Counted from the first letter of the stretch, positions 15,907 to 25,387 are shown. The stretch is DNA of 64,000 nt from Massilia sp. YIM B02763 (GCF_030412015.1 NZ_JASNRD010000009.1:60597-124596), one strand, 5' to 3'. Notes: generated from the letters alone by a model not told the origin. Translations and numbers: made by a program.

Positions 15907-17492
15907 GCCGTTCCCACGTAGGCGCTGGCCTGCGCCAGCAGCGCCGGCTCCATGCGCGCGGCGATGCGCTGCAGGTAGCTGGCGGCGCCCGCCACGCCGC
16001 CGGCCGCGGCGCGGTGCAGCCAGGCATAGGCTTCCACGGGGTCGGCCTGCACGCCCTGGCCGGCCGCGTACATCACCCCGAGGTTGAACTGGGCCCGTGC
16101 ATGGCCCTGGCGGGCCGCGCACAGGTACCAGAAATGCGCGGCCTCGACGTCGTGTTCGGCGCCGTTGCCGCTGTCGTGGCGCAGGCCGAGCGCGAACTGG
16201 GCCAGCGCATGGCCCTGGTCGGCCGCCTTGCGGTACCAGCCGGTGGCCTCGCGCGGGTCGGCGCCGTCGTCGCGGTCCAGCAGCCTGCCCAGCGCGTACT
16301 GGGCGGGCGCGTAGTCCTGGTCGGCCGCCTTGCGGTACCAGTACAGCGCCTCGGCGTCGTCGCGCGCCGTGCCAGCGCCGCCATGTTCGTAGCGCAACGC
16401 CAGGTCGAACTGGGCGCGCAGGTGGCCCTGCGCGGCCGCGCGGCGGTACCAGTCGAGCGCTTCGGCCGCACGGGCCGGATCCTGGGCGTCGCCGTGGCCG
16501 GCATCGAGCAGCTGGGCGAGGTGGTACTGGGCGCCGGCGAAGCCCTGCTCGGCCGCCTGGCGGTACCAGTGCGCCGCCTGCGCATGGTCGCGCTCCACGC
16601 CCTGGCCGTGTTCGTAGGCCAGGCCGAGGTTGTCCTGGGCGCCCGGGTGGCCCTGCGCGGCGGCGCGGCGGTACCACGCCAGCGCCAGCGCCGGGTCGCG
16701 CGCCGTGCCGTGGCCGCCGTCGTAGACGAGGGCCAGGTTGAACTGCGAACTCGCGTGGCCCTGCTCGCCGGCGCGGCCGTACCACAGGATCGCCTTGGCG
16801 CTGTCCTGCGGCAGGTCCAGGCCCTTGTCGTAGCGCAGGCCGAGGTTGAACTGGGCCGGCGCATAACCCTGCTCGGCGGCCTTGCGCAGCCATTCGATGG
16901 CCTGGGCCGTGTCGCGCTCGACGCCCTGGCCGCTGTCGTAGCGCAGCGCCAGGTTGAACTGGGCGCGCGCGTAGCCCTGCCCGGCCGCCTTGCGGTACCA
17001 GGCGACGGCCTGGGCCACGTCCTGGACGACGCCCTTGCCGCCCTCGTACATCATGGCCAGGTTGTGCTGGGCGCCGGGATCGCCCTGTTCGGCGGCGCGG
17101 CCGAACCAGTGCAGCGCCTGGCGCACGTCGGCCTGCACGCCCTGCCCCTTCGCATACAGCCAGCCCAGGTTGTACTGGGCCTGGGCATAGCCCTGCTCGG
17201 CCGCCTGGCGGTACCAGTACACGGCCTGCGCCAGGTCGTGCGGCACGCCCTGGCCCTTCTGGTACATCACGCCCAGGTTGTACTGCGCCTGTTCCAGTCC
17301 GCTGCTGGCCGCCATCCGGTACCAGGCGACGGCCAGCTCGTCGCTCTGCGCCACGCCCTGGCCGTGCGCGTACATGAAGCCCAGGCTGTGCTGGGCAGTG
17401 GCGACGCCGCGCTCGGCCAACGCCTTCACGCGCAGGAATTCGGCCGTGTGGCGGCTGTCGGCGGAAGGGGGAGCGGCGTCGGCGACGGACAT
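15903..17492 (-). CDS. Sel1-repeat protein (about 13 repeats)
   Basis: A 529-residue protein built almost entirely of Sel1-like repeats, a TPR relative used as a protein-binding scaffold. I count about 13 copies of the pattern AQ-x-x-LG-x-x-Y-x-x-GxG, from HSLGFMYAHGQG near the start to FNLGVMYAAGQG near the end, each 36 residues apart. There is no signal peptide. ATG at 17492 is preferred because the longer reading overlaps the previous gene's stop. It lies 16 bases after the GGDEF-EAL gene and is followed by a small membrane protein, so it is probably part of that signalling operon. Confidence 0.88.
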   Translation of the reverse strand: MSVADAAPPSADSRHTAEFLRVKALAERGVATAQHSLGFMYAHGQGVAQSDELAVAWYRMAASSGLEQAQYNLGVMYQKGQGVPHDLAQAVYWYRQAAEQGYAQAQYNLGWLYAKGQGVQADVRQALHWFGRAAEQGDPGAQHNLAMMYEGGKGVVQDVAQAVAWYRKAAGQGYARAQFNLALRYDSGQGVERDTAQAIEWLRKAAEQGYAPAQFNLGLRYDKGLDLPQDSAKAILWYGRAGEQGHASSQFNLALVYDGGHGTARDPALALAWYRRAAAQGHPGAQDNLGLAYEHGQGVERDHAQAAHWYRQAAEQGFAGAQYHLAQLLDAGHGDAQDPARAAEALDWYRRAAAQGHLRAQFDLALRYEHGGAGTARDDAEALYWYRKAADQDYAPAQYALGRLLDRDDGADPREATGWYRKAADQGHALAQFALGLRHDSGNGAEHDVEAAHFWYLCAARQGHARAQFNLGVMYAAGQGVQADPVEAYAWLHRAAAGGVAGAASYLQRIAARMEPALLAQASAYVGTA

Positions 17493-17508
17493 GGCGCGCG
17501 GGACGGTC

Positions 17509-19740
17509 TCAAGCGTGGTAGGCCAGCGCGGCGCCGGTCTTCGCGCCCTGCTCGCGCAGCACGTCGACGAAGCGGCCAAGAGGCATCGGGCGGTGGTACA
17601 GGTAGCCCTGCATGGTCAGGCAGCCGTTGGCACGGAGGTAGCGCGCCTGCGCCTCGGTCTCCACGCCCTCGGCGATCAGGCCCAGGCCCAGGCCGCGCGC
17701 GATCGAGATGATCGCCAGGATCACCGGATAGTGCCCGTGCTCGTCGTGGATCTCCTTGACGAAGGACTGGTCGATCTTGACGGTATGGACCGGGAAGCGG
17801 TGCAGGTAGGCCAGCGACGAGTAACCGGTGCCGAAGTCGTCGATCGCCACCGACACGCCCAGCTGCCCCAGCTTGTTGAGCTGCTCGATCGCGTGCTGCG
17901 GGTTGCGGATGCAGATGTTCTCGGTGATCTCGACCTCGATCTGGCTGGGCGCGATCCCGTGGCGCACCAGCGCGCCGCGCATCTTCTCGAAGAAGTCGCC
18001 GCGGTCCAGGTATTGGGGCGACAGGTTCAGCGACAGCCGCACGCCGCCGCCGCCGATGCCCTGCCACTGCAGCATGTCGCGGCACAGCGCGCCGATCATC
18101 CAGTCCGAGATCGGGATCATGAGGCCGTTCTCTTCCGCGAACGGCAGGAATTCGCCGGGCGAGACCACGCCGCGGGTCGGATGGTTCCAGCGCATGAGCG
18201 CCTCGGCGCCGACGATGCGCCCGCCGATCGCATCGATCTGCGGCTGGTAGTACATCTCCAGTTCGCCGTTTTCGAGCGCGCGGCGCAGGCTCTGCTCGAG
18301 CGCGATCTTCTGGTGCGACACTTCCTGCATCGACGGATCGTAGAACGCATGGCCGTTCTTGCCCTGCCCCTTGACCTGGTACATGGCGATGTCGGCGTGG
18401 CGCAGCAGCTCGTCGATCGACTCGCCGTGGCTCGGGTAGATGGCGATGCCGATCGAGGCCGAGATGTGCACTTCGTGGCCGTCCAGGTCGAACGGCAGGT
18501 GCAGGCATTCGAGGAACTTGTCGGCCACGGCGCGCGCGTCGTCGCGGTCGCGCAGCTCGGGCAGCACGATGGTGAACTCGTCGCCGCCCTGGCGCGCCAG
18601 CGTGTCTCCCTTGCGCAGGCACTCCTTCAGGCGCGCCGCCACCTGCTGCAGCAGCTCGTCGCCCTTGACGTGGCCGAGCGTGTCGTTGACCAGCTTGAAG
18701 CGGTCCAGGTCGATGAACATCACCGCGAGTTCGGTCTGCTTGCGCTTGGCCTGGATGACGGCCAGGCCCAGGCGGTCCTTGAACAGGATGCGGTTCGGCA
18801 GGTCGGTCAGGATGTCGTGGTAGGCCTGGTAGGAGATGACTTCCTCGGCGCGCTTGCGGTCCGTGATGTCGCGCGCCACGCCGTAGGTGCCGAAGAATTC
18901 CAGCTTCTTGACCTCGTGGTCGGGCACGTGCATGCCGATCGCGTTCAGCGAGATCGTCATCAGGGTGTTGTTGAAGGTGCGTTCCTGGCTGCTGCCGGCA
19001 TGGCACTTCAGGCGCAGCTCGACGTTGCGCGAGGCGCGCTCGTCGACGCGGCGCTCGTTGAACACGTAGCGCGCGCGCTCCAGGTCCTCGTCGTGCACGA
19101 GGATCGAGTAGTGCTGGCCGATCAGCTCGTCGCGCTTGTAGCCGAGCAGCTGGTAGGCGCGGTCGTTGATGAAGGTGAACTTGCCTTCATGGTTCAGCGT
19201 GTAGATGATGTCCGGCGACGAGTCCACCAGGTAGCGGTACATCTTCTCCGAGTTTTCCAGCTGGTTGGCGATGCGCGTATTCGCTTCCTGCAGGCGCCGC
19301 TGCTTGAGCGCGTTGGCCACGGTCTTGAGCAGTTCCTCGCGGCTGTAGGGCTTGCGCAGGTAGTCGTAGGCGCCGCGCTTCAAGGCGCCGATCGCGGCGT
19401 CGATGCCGACCTCGCCGCTCATCACGATGACGTCGGCGCCCACGCCGCGCTCGTTGATGAAGTCCATGATCTCGTGGCCCCCGATGTCGGGCAGGCGCAG
19501 GTCCAGCAGGACCAGATCGAACTGCAGCCGGGACAGGTGGGCGATGGCCTCGTTGCCGGTGGAGGCGGTCGTCAGCTGGAAGCCGCGGCCCTGCAGCAGT
19601 TCGTACAGCGAAGACAGCAGGCGTGGCTCGTCGTCGACCAGCAGGAGTCTGGGCTGGTACTCGGTGCCGGCCGTGGCGAGGGCCGGTGCATTCGCGTCGC
19701 GCGGGGAGTTGGGCGGGACGCTGGCGGAGAACGGGTTCAT
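17509..19740 (-). CDS. Response regulator with REC, PAS, GGDEF and EAL domains
   Basis: A 743-residue cyclic-di-GMP regulator. The receiver (about 30-145) has Asp36/Asp37, the phospho-acceptor Asp80 in LVLLDLRLPD and Lys130. A PAS domain (about 165-285) starts YLVDSSPDIIYTL. The diguanylate cyclase site is an intact GGDEF at about 385, with an upstream RKGD that matches the inhibitory RxxD site. The phosphodiesterase part has an intact EAL at about 513, IDDFGTGYSSL and KIDQSFV. Both activities are therefore possible. It is 7 bases after the HDOD-histidine kinase gene, its likely partner. ATG at 19740 has an AAGG site. Confidence 0.9.
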   Translation of the reverse strand: MNPFSASVPPNSPRDANAPALATAGTEYQPRLLLVDDEPRLLSSLYELLQGRGFQLTTASTGNEAIAHLSRLQFDLVLLDLRLPDIGGHEIMDFINERGVGADVIVMSGEVGIDAAIGALKRGAYDYLRKPYSREELLKTVANALKQRRLQEANTRIANQLENSEKMYRYLVDSSPDIIYTLNHEGKFTFINDRAYQLLGYKRDELIGQHYSILVHDEDLERARYVFNERRVDERASRNVELRLKCHAGSSQERTFNNTLMTISLNAIGMHVPDHEVKKLEFFGTYGVARDITDRKRAEEVISYQAYHDILTDLPNRILFKDRLGLAVIQAKRKQTELAVMFIDLDRFKLVNDTLGHVKGDELLQQVAARLKECLRKGDTLARQGGDEFTIVLPELRDRDDARAVADKFLECLHLPFDLDGHEVHISASIGIAIYPSHGESIDELLRHADIAMYQVKGQGKNGHAFYDPSMQEVSHQKIALEQSLRRALENGELEMYYQPQIDAIGGRIVGAEALMRWNHPTRGVVSPGEFLPFAEENGLMIPISDWMIGALCRDMLQWQGIGGGGVRLSLNLSPQYLDRGDFFEKMRGALVRHGIAPSQIEVEITENICIRNPQHAIEQLNKLGQLGVSVAIDDFGTGYSSLAYLHRFPVHTVKIDQSFVKEIHDEHGHYPVILAIISIARGLGLGLIAEGVETEAQARYLRANGCLTMQGYLYHRPMPLGRFVDVLREQGAKTGAALAYHA

Positions 19741-19747
19741 CATTACC

Positions 19748-21970
19748 TTATACGGATCCGAGCGCACGCACCGGCGATGGGGCCGGGACGCCCGCGCCGG
19801 CATGCGCCGGCAGCAAGATTTCAAAACTGGTTCCGGTGGAACCGCTGCGACAATCGATATGGCCGCCCAGCTTCTTGACCAGGCTGTGCACGATCGACAG
19901 GCCAAGGCCGTGGTGCGGGCCCTCCTTGGCGCTCTTCACGGCCGAGAACAGGTTGGCCAATACCTCGCGCGACAGGCCGGGGCCGGTGTCGGACACCACC
20001 AGCTCCAGGTACAGGCGGCGCTCGCGCGCGACGTGGCCGCGGCTGGCGATGCCGATCCGTCCGCCCCCGGCGGCCAGCGCCTCGATCGCGTTCTTGACCA
20101 GGTTGACGAGGATCTGCTTGAGGATGTCCGGATCGCCCTCGATGCGCCCTTCCTCGGCCAGGTCGACCGTGATCTCGACGTTGTCCGGGATGAAGTTCGT
20201 GGTGCGGAACAGGCGCAGCACGTCGTCGACGACGCGTGTCACGTCCGCCGTCAAGGCGTCCCGGCCATCGTCGCGATCGCCGTCGCGAACCGCATCCAGG
20301 TCCGGCTGGATCTCGGCCAGGCTGCCGACCAGCTGGCTGACGCGGTCGATCTCCTCGTTCAGGATCGACAGTTCGCCACCCACCGGCTCCTGGCGTTCCA
20401 GCTTGCTGTCCAGTACCGACAGGTAGTTCTTGATGATCGACAGCGGGTTGTTCACCTCGTGCACGACGCGGCGCGAGGCCTCGCGGTATTCCTCGGCCAC
20501 GCTGGCGAGCTGGCGGCGCGCCTGGCGGCGTTCGGCCAGCGCCGTCTCCAGCGCCGTCGCGGCCTGGGTCGCGAACGACTGCAGGAAGCGCTCGCGCTTC
20601 TGGCAGGCCGGCAGCTGCCAATCCCTGACGCCGCCGACCAGCACGCCCAGGCAGCGCGCGCCGGCGACCAGCGGCACGCATACCAGCGCCTCGGCGCCGA
20701 GCAGGCGCAGCAACTGCTCTTCCGGCAGCGAGAGCGGTCGGCCGCCGGCGCCGTCGCGGCGCACGAAGCCCAGGCGCCGCTCCAGCGCGGACTGGGCCAG
20801 CGCGCCGCCGCGGGCGAGCGGGATCGCGAATTCGGCGATGCGCTGCGGGACGGCGCCGGGCGTGCCGACCAGCGCCTGGCCGGCCGGGTTCTCGAGCAGC
20901 ACGACGGCGCTCTCGAAGTCGAACAGGATGCGCGCCGAACGCGTCATCGATTCCAGCAGCCCGTGCTCGCCGCCGCTGCCCTGCTGGCGCGCGAACACCT
21001 GGCCGACTTCCGACACCAGCACCAGGTTGCGCACCTCCTCGGACAGGCGCTGCTGCACCGGATCGACGGGCGGCAGCGGCGCCTGGGCAACCGGCACGGA
21101 CACCGCGTCGGCGCCGGCCAGGTCGATGCCCAGCTGGATCGCGGTCCGCTCCACCTGGCGCGCAGCCTGCAGCAGCAATTCGCGCGGCTCGTCGGGGCCC
21201 AGGCCGCACAGTGCGCGCGCATCCTCGACCAGCGCCGCATCGTCGCCGTGGATGGCCAGCACGTGGGCCACGCGCACGATGCGGATCAAGGGGTGGGCCG
21301 CCTCCAGGCGCACGCTCGGCTCGTGGTGGTACAGCACCGAATCGGCCAGGAAGGAATCCAGTTGCCAGCGCTCGACCAGCCAGGCGCCCGCCTCGGTATG
21401 GGTGATCTGCAGCGTGCGCTGCTCGACGGCGCACAGGTTGTCGTCGTCGCGCGCGCCGAAGTTGAACGCGTATTCCCGGGGCGCCGCCGCCAGCAGGGCC
21501 AGGCGCCCGACGTTGTGCAGCAGGCCGGCCAGGTAGGCTTCTTCGAGCTGGCCGTAGCCGAGGCGGCGCGCCAGTTCGCGCGCCAGCACGGCGGCGGTCA
21601 GGGAATGCTTCCAGAACAGGCGCAGGTCGGTGGCGCCGGAATTCGGGAAGCTGTTGAAAGTCTGGAACACGGAATCGCTGATGACCAGCGTCTTGATCAT
21701 GTCCGTGCCCAGCGCCACCATCGATTGCTCGAGGCTGACCTGGCGCGCGTTGCGGTGGTAGGCCGAGCTGTTGGCGACCGTGAGGATCTTGCCGGTCATG
21801 CCAGCATCCTGGGCCACCAGGGCGGCCAGTTCCGGCATCCCGAGGTCGTCCGCCTGCAGGTGGGCGAGCAGCTTGATGAGGATCTGCGGCATCGCCGGCA
21901 AACGGGCGATCAGCAGGCGATGTCGGATGTCCTGGTCAGGTTGATGGTGAGTTTCAAGCACGGCCGCCAC
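19748..21970 (-). CDS. HDOD-GAF hybrid sensor histidine kinase
   Basis: A soluble 740-residue kinase. Residues about 10-260 form an HDOD domain (MTGKILTVANSSAYHRN, QLEEAYLAGLLHNVGRLAL), a metal-less HD relative. A GAF-like domain follows (about 330-480, ILFDFESAVVLLEN, ALVCVPLVAGARCLG). The transmitter has the phospho-His in VVHEVNNPLSII (His504), an N-box LVKNAIEAL and G-boxes DTGPGLS and HGLGLSIVHS. HDOD fused to a kinase is uncommon. It is first gene of a block with the REC-GGDEF-EAL protein. The GTG start at 21970 is uncertain. Confidence 0.86.
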   Translation of the reverse strand: MAAVLETHHQPDQDIRHRLLIARLPAMPQILIKLLAHLQADDLGMPELAALVAQDAGMTGKILTVANSSAYHRNARQVSLEQSMVALGTDMIKTLVISDSVFQTFNSFPNSGATDLRLFWKHSLTAAVLARELARRLGYGQLEEAYLAGLLHNVGRLALLAAAPREYAFNFGARDDDNLCAVEQRTLQITHTEAGAWLVERWQLDSFLADSVLYHHEPSVRLEAAHPLIRIVRVAHVLAIHGDDAALVEDARALCGLGPDEPRELLLQAARQVERTAIQLGIDLAGADAVSVPVAQAPLPPVDPVQQRLSEEVRNLVLVSEVGQVFARQQGSGGEHGLLESMTRSARILFDFESAVVLLENPAGQALVGTPGAVPQRIAEFAIPLARGGALAQSALERRLGFVRRDGAGGRPLSLPEEQLLRLLGAEALVCVPLVAGARCLGVLVGGVRDWQLPACQKRERFLQSFATQAATALETALAERRQARRQLASVAEEYREASRRVVHEVNNPLSIIKNYLSVLDSKLERQEPVGGELSILNEEIDRVSQLVGSLAEIQPDLDAVRDGDRDDGRDALTADVTRVVDDVLRLFRTTNFIPDNVEITVDLAEEGRIEGDPDILKQILVNLVKNAIEALAAGGGRIGIASRGHVARERRLYLELVVSDTGPGLSREVLANLFSAVKSAKEGPHHGLGLSIVHSLVKKLGGHIDCRSGSTGTSFEILLPAHAGAGVPAPSPVRALGSV

Positions 21971-22213
21971 TAGTGTTCTGGATTGGATGGCGGCCTTCCC
22001 CGGCGGGCGCTGCCATGAAGTGTCTTTTTGTGCTCGCTGGAACAGAGCGGTTTTTTGGGCCTTGTTCCGCGCGTAAAAAACTTATCTTAGCATATATACA
22101 TTTCTGACCGGGAACAATACTTTCCCAATAAATTGCCGGTTTTTAGAGCAGGTACTCAAGCCCGATTTGTTGAAATCACACAAAAATGCTTTTGAGCAAT
22201 ATCAACAAATCCT
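21971..22213. promoter_or_regulatory. AT-rich gap upstream of the HDOD kinase gene
   Basis: About 240 bases between the HDOD kinase start and the stop of the Bcr/CflA gene on the same strand. It is rich in A and T, including runs around AAAAAACTTATC and ATATATACATTT, and must contain the promoter of the signalling operon. I see no clear consensus pair or operator. Confidence 0.4.
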
Positions 22214-23485
22214 TCAATGCAATGCCTTCAGACGCGTGTAGCGGCGCGACATGCCCCACAGTGCCAACGAAGCGACGGCGAACGCCGCCTGGCCCAGCGC
22301 CATGGCCAGCACCGAATGGTCCAGTGCCGGCACCACCAGCCCCGCCACGATCGCGCCCATCAGCGTGGTCATGAACGACTGGCAGGAAGCGACCGTGCCG
22401 CGGATGTGCGGGAACAGGTCGAGCGCCAGCAGCGTCGCGCTGGGGTTGATGACGGAACTGCCGAAGTTGTAGAAGAACATCGGCAGCACGGTCCACGGCA
22501 GGGCCGGCGGCAGGAAGGCGTGGTACGTGACGCTGAACGTGACGGCGCCCAGCATGAAGGCATAGCCCATGCCGATCTGGCGCGCGTAGTGCATCTTGCC
22601 GGCCAGGCGGTTGGCGGCCAGCGCGCCCAGGAAGATGCCGGCCACCGCCGGGATGAACAGCCAGGCGAATTCCGACGGCCCGAGGTGCAGGTGCACGGGC
22701 AGCAGCACGGGCGATGCGGCGATGAACAGGAACATGCCGCCGAAGTTCAGCGCCACGATGCCCGACTTCATCTGGAACATGAAGGAACTGAAGATGGTCC
22801 AGTAGCTCTCGGCCAGGAAGCGCGGGTTGAACGGCTGGCGCTTTTCGCGCGGCATGGTCTCGGGCAGGTGCTGCCAGCAGATCCACCACAGCACGGCGCT
22901 GAACAGCAGCAGCGCCAGGAAGATCGCGCGCCAGTCCAGCAGCGTGACGATCCAGCCGCCCAGCACCGGCGCCACCGCCGGGGCGATCGAGAAGATCATC
23001 GTCACCATCGACAGCAGGCGCGCCGCCGGCGCATCCGAATACAGGTCGCGGATGATCGCCCGCCCCACCACCACCCCGGCTCCCGCCGAGACGCCCTGCA
23101 GGATGCGGAAGACCCACAGGTAGTGCACCGAATGCGAGGCGGCGCAGCCGAGCGTGCCGACGGCGAACACGATCAGGCCCACCAGCACCACGTTGCGGCG
23201 GCCGAAGGCGTCGGCCAGGGCGCCGTGCCACAGCGACATGATGGCGAAGGCCAGCATGTAGGCGGTGAGCGTCTGCTGGACTTCGACGGGCGTCGCGTGC
23301 AGCGTTTCCTGGATGCGCGGGAAGGCCGGCAGGTAGGCGTCGACGGAGAACGGTCCCAGCATCGACAGCGCGGCCAGCAGCGAGGCCAGGCCGCCGGCCG
23401 ACAGCATCGTGACCTTGTGCGGGGTGGGCAGCGGAACCGGGGTGACGGGGTCTTTCGGCAGGTTCGGGGGTTCGGGGGGCAGCAT
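22214..23485 (-). CDS. Bcr/CflA-family multidrug efflux transporter (MFS)
   Basis: A 423-residue major facilitator with 12 predicted membrane helices. The N-terminal LLAALSMLGPFSVDAYLPAF segment is the Bcr/CflA drug:H+ antiporter signature. The loop 2-3 motif reads GALADAFGRRNVVL, and a RILQGVSAGAGVVVGRAIIRD stretch (in parts) marks motif C-like helices. It should export drugs such as chloramphenicol or bicyclomycin by analogy; substrate not inferable. It starts 5 bases after the rlmL stop, so it is probably in the same transcript. Confidence 0.85.
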   Translation of the reverse strand: MLPPEPPNLPKDPVTPVPLPTPHKVTMLSAGGLASLLAALSMLGPFSVDAYLPAFPRIQETLHATPVEVQQTLTAYMLAFAIMSLWHGALADAFGRRNVVLVGLIVFAVGTLGCAASHSVHYLWVFRILQGVSAGAGVVVGRAIIRDLYSDAPAARLLSMVTMIFSIAPAVAPVLGGWIVTLLDWRAIFLALLLFSAVLWWICWQHLPETMPREKRQPFNPRFLAESYWTIFSSFMFQMKSGIVALNFGGMFLFIAASPVLLPVHLHLGPSEFAWLFIPAVAGIFLGALAANRLAGKMHYARQIGMGYAFMLGAVTFSVTYHAFLPPALPWTVLPMFFYNFGSSVINPSATLLALDLFPHIRGTVASCQSFMTTLMGAIVAGLVVPALDHSVLAMALGQAAFAVASLALWGMSRRYTRLKALH

Positions 23486-23490
23486 GGTTC

Positions 23491-24708
23491 TTATTCGGTC
23501 TTGGCCTGGTCGGGTTTTGCAGCGTCGCGGCGGTTGAAGCCGGCCACCATGTCGAAGCGGAACAGGCGGCATTCGAGGGCGCCGTTGAAGAACGGGGTCT
23601 TGCGCGATTCCTTCAGGCGCAGCATCTTGGGCACGCCCAGGTCGGCGGTGAACAGGTACACGGTCCAGCCGGCGAAGCGCTGCTTGAGCGTGCTGCTGAG
23701 CTGCTGGTAGAAGCCCACCGCCATCTCGTCCTGCGGGATGGTCGAATCGCCGCGCACGCCGATGCGCTCGCCGTACGGCGGGTTCGTCACCAGCAAGCCC
23801 GGCGTGCTGGTCGGCGCCTGCACCTGCTGGGCCTCGATCTGCTTCAGGGGTACCTCGAACAGGATGCCGGCCGCGCGCAGGTTATGCCGCGTCATCGCGA
23901 CCATGTCGCCGGAGATGTCCGAACCGAAGATCGTCGGCTCGGCCGGCAGCGGGTTCGGCTTGACGGCCGACTTGATCTCCTGCCAGGCCTTGGCGTCGAA
24001 GTTGCGGAACTTCTCGAAGCCGAAGCGGCGGCGCGCGCCCGGCGGGATGCCCTGCACCATCTGGGCCGCCTCGATCAGGATCGTGCCGGAGCCGCACATC
24101 GGGTCGAACAGCGGCACGCCCGGCTTCCAGCCGGCCACGCGCAGGATGCCGGCCGCCAGGTTCTCGCGCAGCGGCGCGTCGCCCGTCTCTTCGCGCCAGC
24201 CGCGCTTGAACAGCGCCTCGCCGGACGTGTCGAGGTAGATCGTGAAGTTGCGCTGGTCGAGGAAGCCGAAGATGCGCATGTCCGGCTCGCGCGTGTCGAC
24301 CGAAGGACGGCGGCCGAACCGGTCGCGGAAGCGGTCGCACACGGCGTCCTTGATCTTGAGCGTCGTGAATTCCAGGCTCGTGAGCGGCGACTTGATCGCC
24401 GTGATGTCGACGCGGATCGTCTCGTCCAGCGTGAACCAGTTTTCCCAGGGCTGCTCGAGCACCAGGTCGTAGATGTCGTTCTCGTTGGCGTAGGTGCGGT
24501 TGGCGATGCGCATCAGCACGCGCGAGGCGATGCGCGAATGCAGGTTGATGCGATAGGCGTCGAACATCGCGCCCGAGCAGTGCACGCCGCCCGGCACCTG
24601 GTTGTGCACCTTCAGCGTGGTGCTGCCGGTGGTCTGTGCGATCTCGGCCAGCTCGTCGGCCAGCGCCTGTTCCATGCCGCGCGGGCAGGGGCAGAAGTAG
24701 GAAGTCAT
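23491..24708 (-). CDS. rlmL: 23S rRNA (guanine-N2)-methyltransferase RlmL-like (THUMP)
   Basis: A 405-residue THUMP-domain methyltransferase. The start MTSYFCPCPRGMEQALADEL and a THUMP region to about residue 160 are followed by a SAM fold with the motif FDPMCGSGTILIEAA and the catalytic TNPPYGERIG loop. The protein corresponds to the RlmL half (m2G2445) of the E. coli RlmKL fusion; the RlmK half is absent here. The MFS gene follows directly. Upstream lies a terminator for the preceding genes, so its own promoter is between 24709 and 24732 or overlaps it. Confidence 0.85.
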   Translation of the reverse strand: MTSYFCPCPRGMEQALADELAEIAQTTGSTTLKVHNQVPGGVHCSGAMFDAYRINLHSRIASRVLMRIANRTYANENDIYDLVLEQPWENWFTLDETIRVDITAIKSPLTSLEFTTLKIKDAVCDRFRDRFGRRPSVDTREPDMRIFGFLDQRNFTIYLDTSGEALFKRGWREETGDAPLRENLAAGILRVAGWKPGVPLFDPMCGSGTILIEAAQMVQGIPPGARRRFGFEKFRNFDAKAWQEIKSAVKPNPLPAEPTIFGSDISGDMVAMTRHNLRAAGILFEVPLKQIEAQQVQAPTSTPGLLVTNPPYGERIGVRGDSTIPQDEMAVGFYQQLSSTLKQRFAGWTVYLFTADLGVPKMLRLKESRKTPFFNGALECRLFRFDMVAGFNRRDAAKPDQAKTE

Positions 24709-24732
24709 CGGGGGTACCCTTTATCCGTAGGT

Positions 24733-24765
24733 CAAAACAAAACGGCCGGGCCCCATGCCCGGCCG
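24733..24765 (-). terminator. Rho-independent terminator after the HCCA isomerase-like gene
   Basis: Read on the reverse strand, a GC-rich hairpin (CGGCCGGGC / GCCCGGCCG, loop of 5) is followed directly by TTTTGTTTT. It sits 19 bases after the isomerase-like gene's stop and before the rlmL start, so it ends the upstream operon. Confidence 0.85.
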
Positions 24766-24784
24766 CGAATCATGCGGGAAACCG

Positions 24785-25387
24785 TCAAGTTTGAAGCAAA
24801 CGTTCCACAAAGTCGAGGCGATCCTGGCCCCAGAAGCCTTGTCCGTCCACGATATACCACGGTGATCCGAAGATGCCGGCGTCCAGCGCTTCCTGGTTGA
24901 AGCCGTCGTATTGACGCCGCGTTTCAGGGGTGCGCGAGGCGTCGAGCAGCGCGGCGCCGTCGAAGCCGCCATCGTCCGCCAGCGCCTGCAGCGTGGCCGC
25001 GTCCGCGATGTCGCGCTCCTCGGCCCACACGGCGCGCAGCATCGCGCCGGCCAGTTCCAGCGCCCGGTCCGCCCCATGTTGCGCGCGCGCGGCAACGAGC
25101 AGCAGCGAAGCCGCGGTCTGGTCGACGGGGAAGAACTTCGGGTGCAGGTTCAGCGGCAAGCCCAGGAACTCGGCCCAGCGCTGCAGTTCCGCCAGCCGGT
25201 AGGCCTGGCGCTGCGGCGCGCGCTTGGCGATGGGCAGGCCGCCCGATTCGCTGAAGATGGCGGCCAGGTCGAACGGCTTCGGTTCCACCATCGCGCCGTA
25301 TTGCGCCGCGAGCTTCATCAGGCGCGCGTGTCCGAGGTAGGCATACGGCGACTGCGGCGCGAAATAATAGTGGATGACTTTGCTCAT
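24785..25387 (-). CDS. 2-hydroxychromene-2-carboxylate isomerase-like protein (DsbA/GST kappa family)
   Basis: A 200-residue thioredoxin-fold protein of the 2-hydroxychromene-2-carboxylate isomerase/GST kappa group. Landmarks are VIHYYFAPQSPYAYLGHARL with the catalytic Ser-Pro, KFFPVDQTAASLL, and the C-terminal GIFGSPWYIVDGQGFWGQDRLDFV in parts. It belongs to aromatic (naphthalene-like) catabolism enzymes, but no other catabolic gene is near, so the substrate is open. Its ATG overlaps the upstream TGA (TGATG), giving translational coupling with the HemJ/CopD-like gene. ATG at 25387 gives the usual family N-terminus. Confidence 0.82.
   Translation of the reverse strand: MSKVIHYYFAPQSPYAYLGHARLMKLAAQYGAMVEPKPFDLAAIFSESGGLPIAKRAPQRQAYRLAELQRWAEFLGLPLNLHPKFFPVDQTAASLLLVAARAQHGADRALELAGAMLRAVWAEERDIADAATLQALADDGGFDGAALLDASRTPETRRQYDGFNQEALDAGIFGSPWYIVDGQGFWGQDRLDFVERLLQT

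Noticed and set aside
16084..17492. Tandem DNA repeats over the Sel1 gene as a satellite or CRISPR-like array
   Set aside because: The periodicity is about 108 bases and follows the 36-residue Sel1 protein repeat, with degenerate DNA, so it is coding.
17278..19878. A long 866-residue forward reading frame opposite the GGDEF-EAL gene
   Set aside because: It is the antisense shadow of a clear gene in GC-rich DNA and shows no protein family character.
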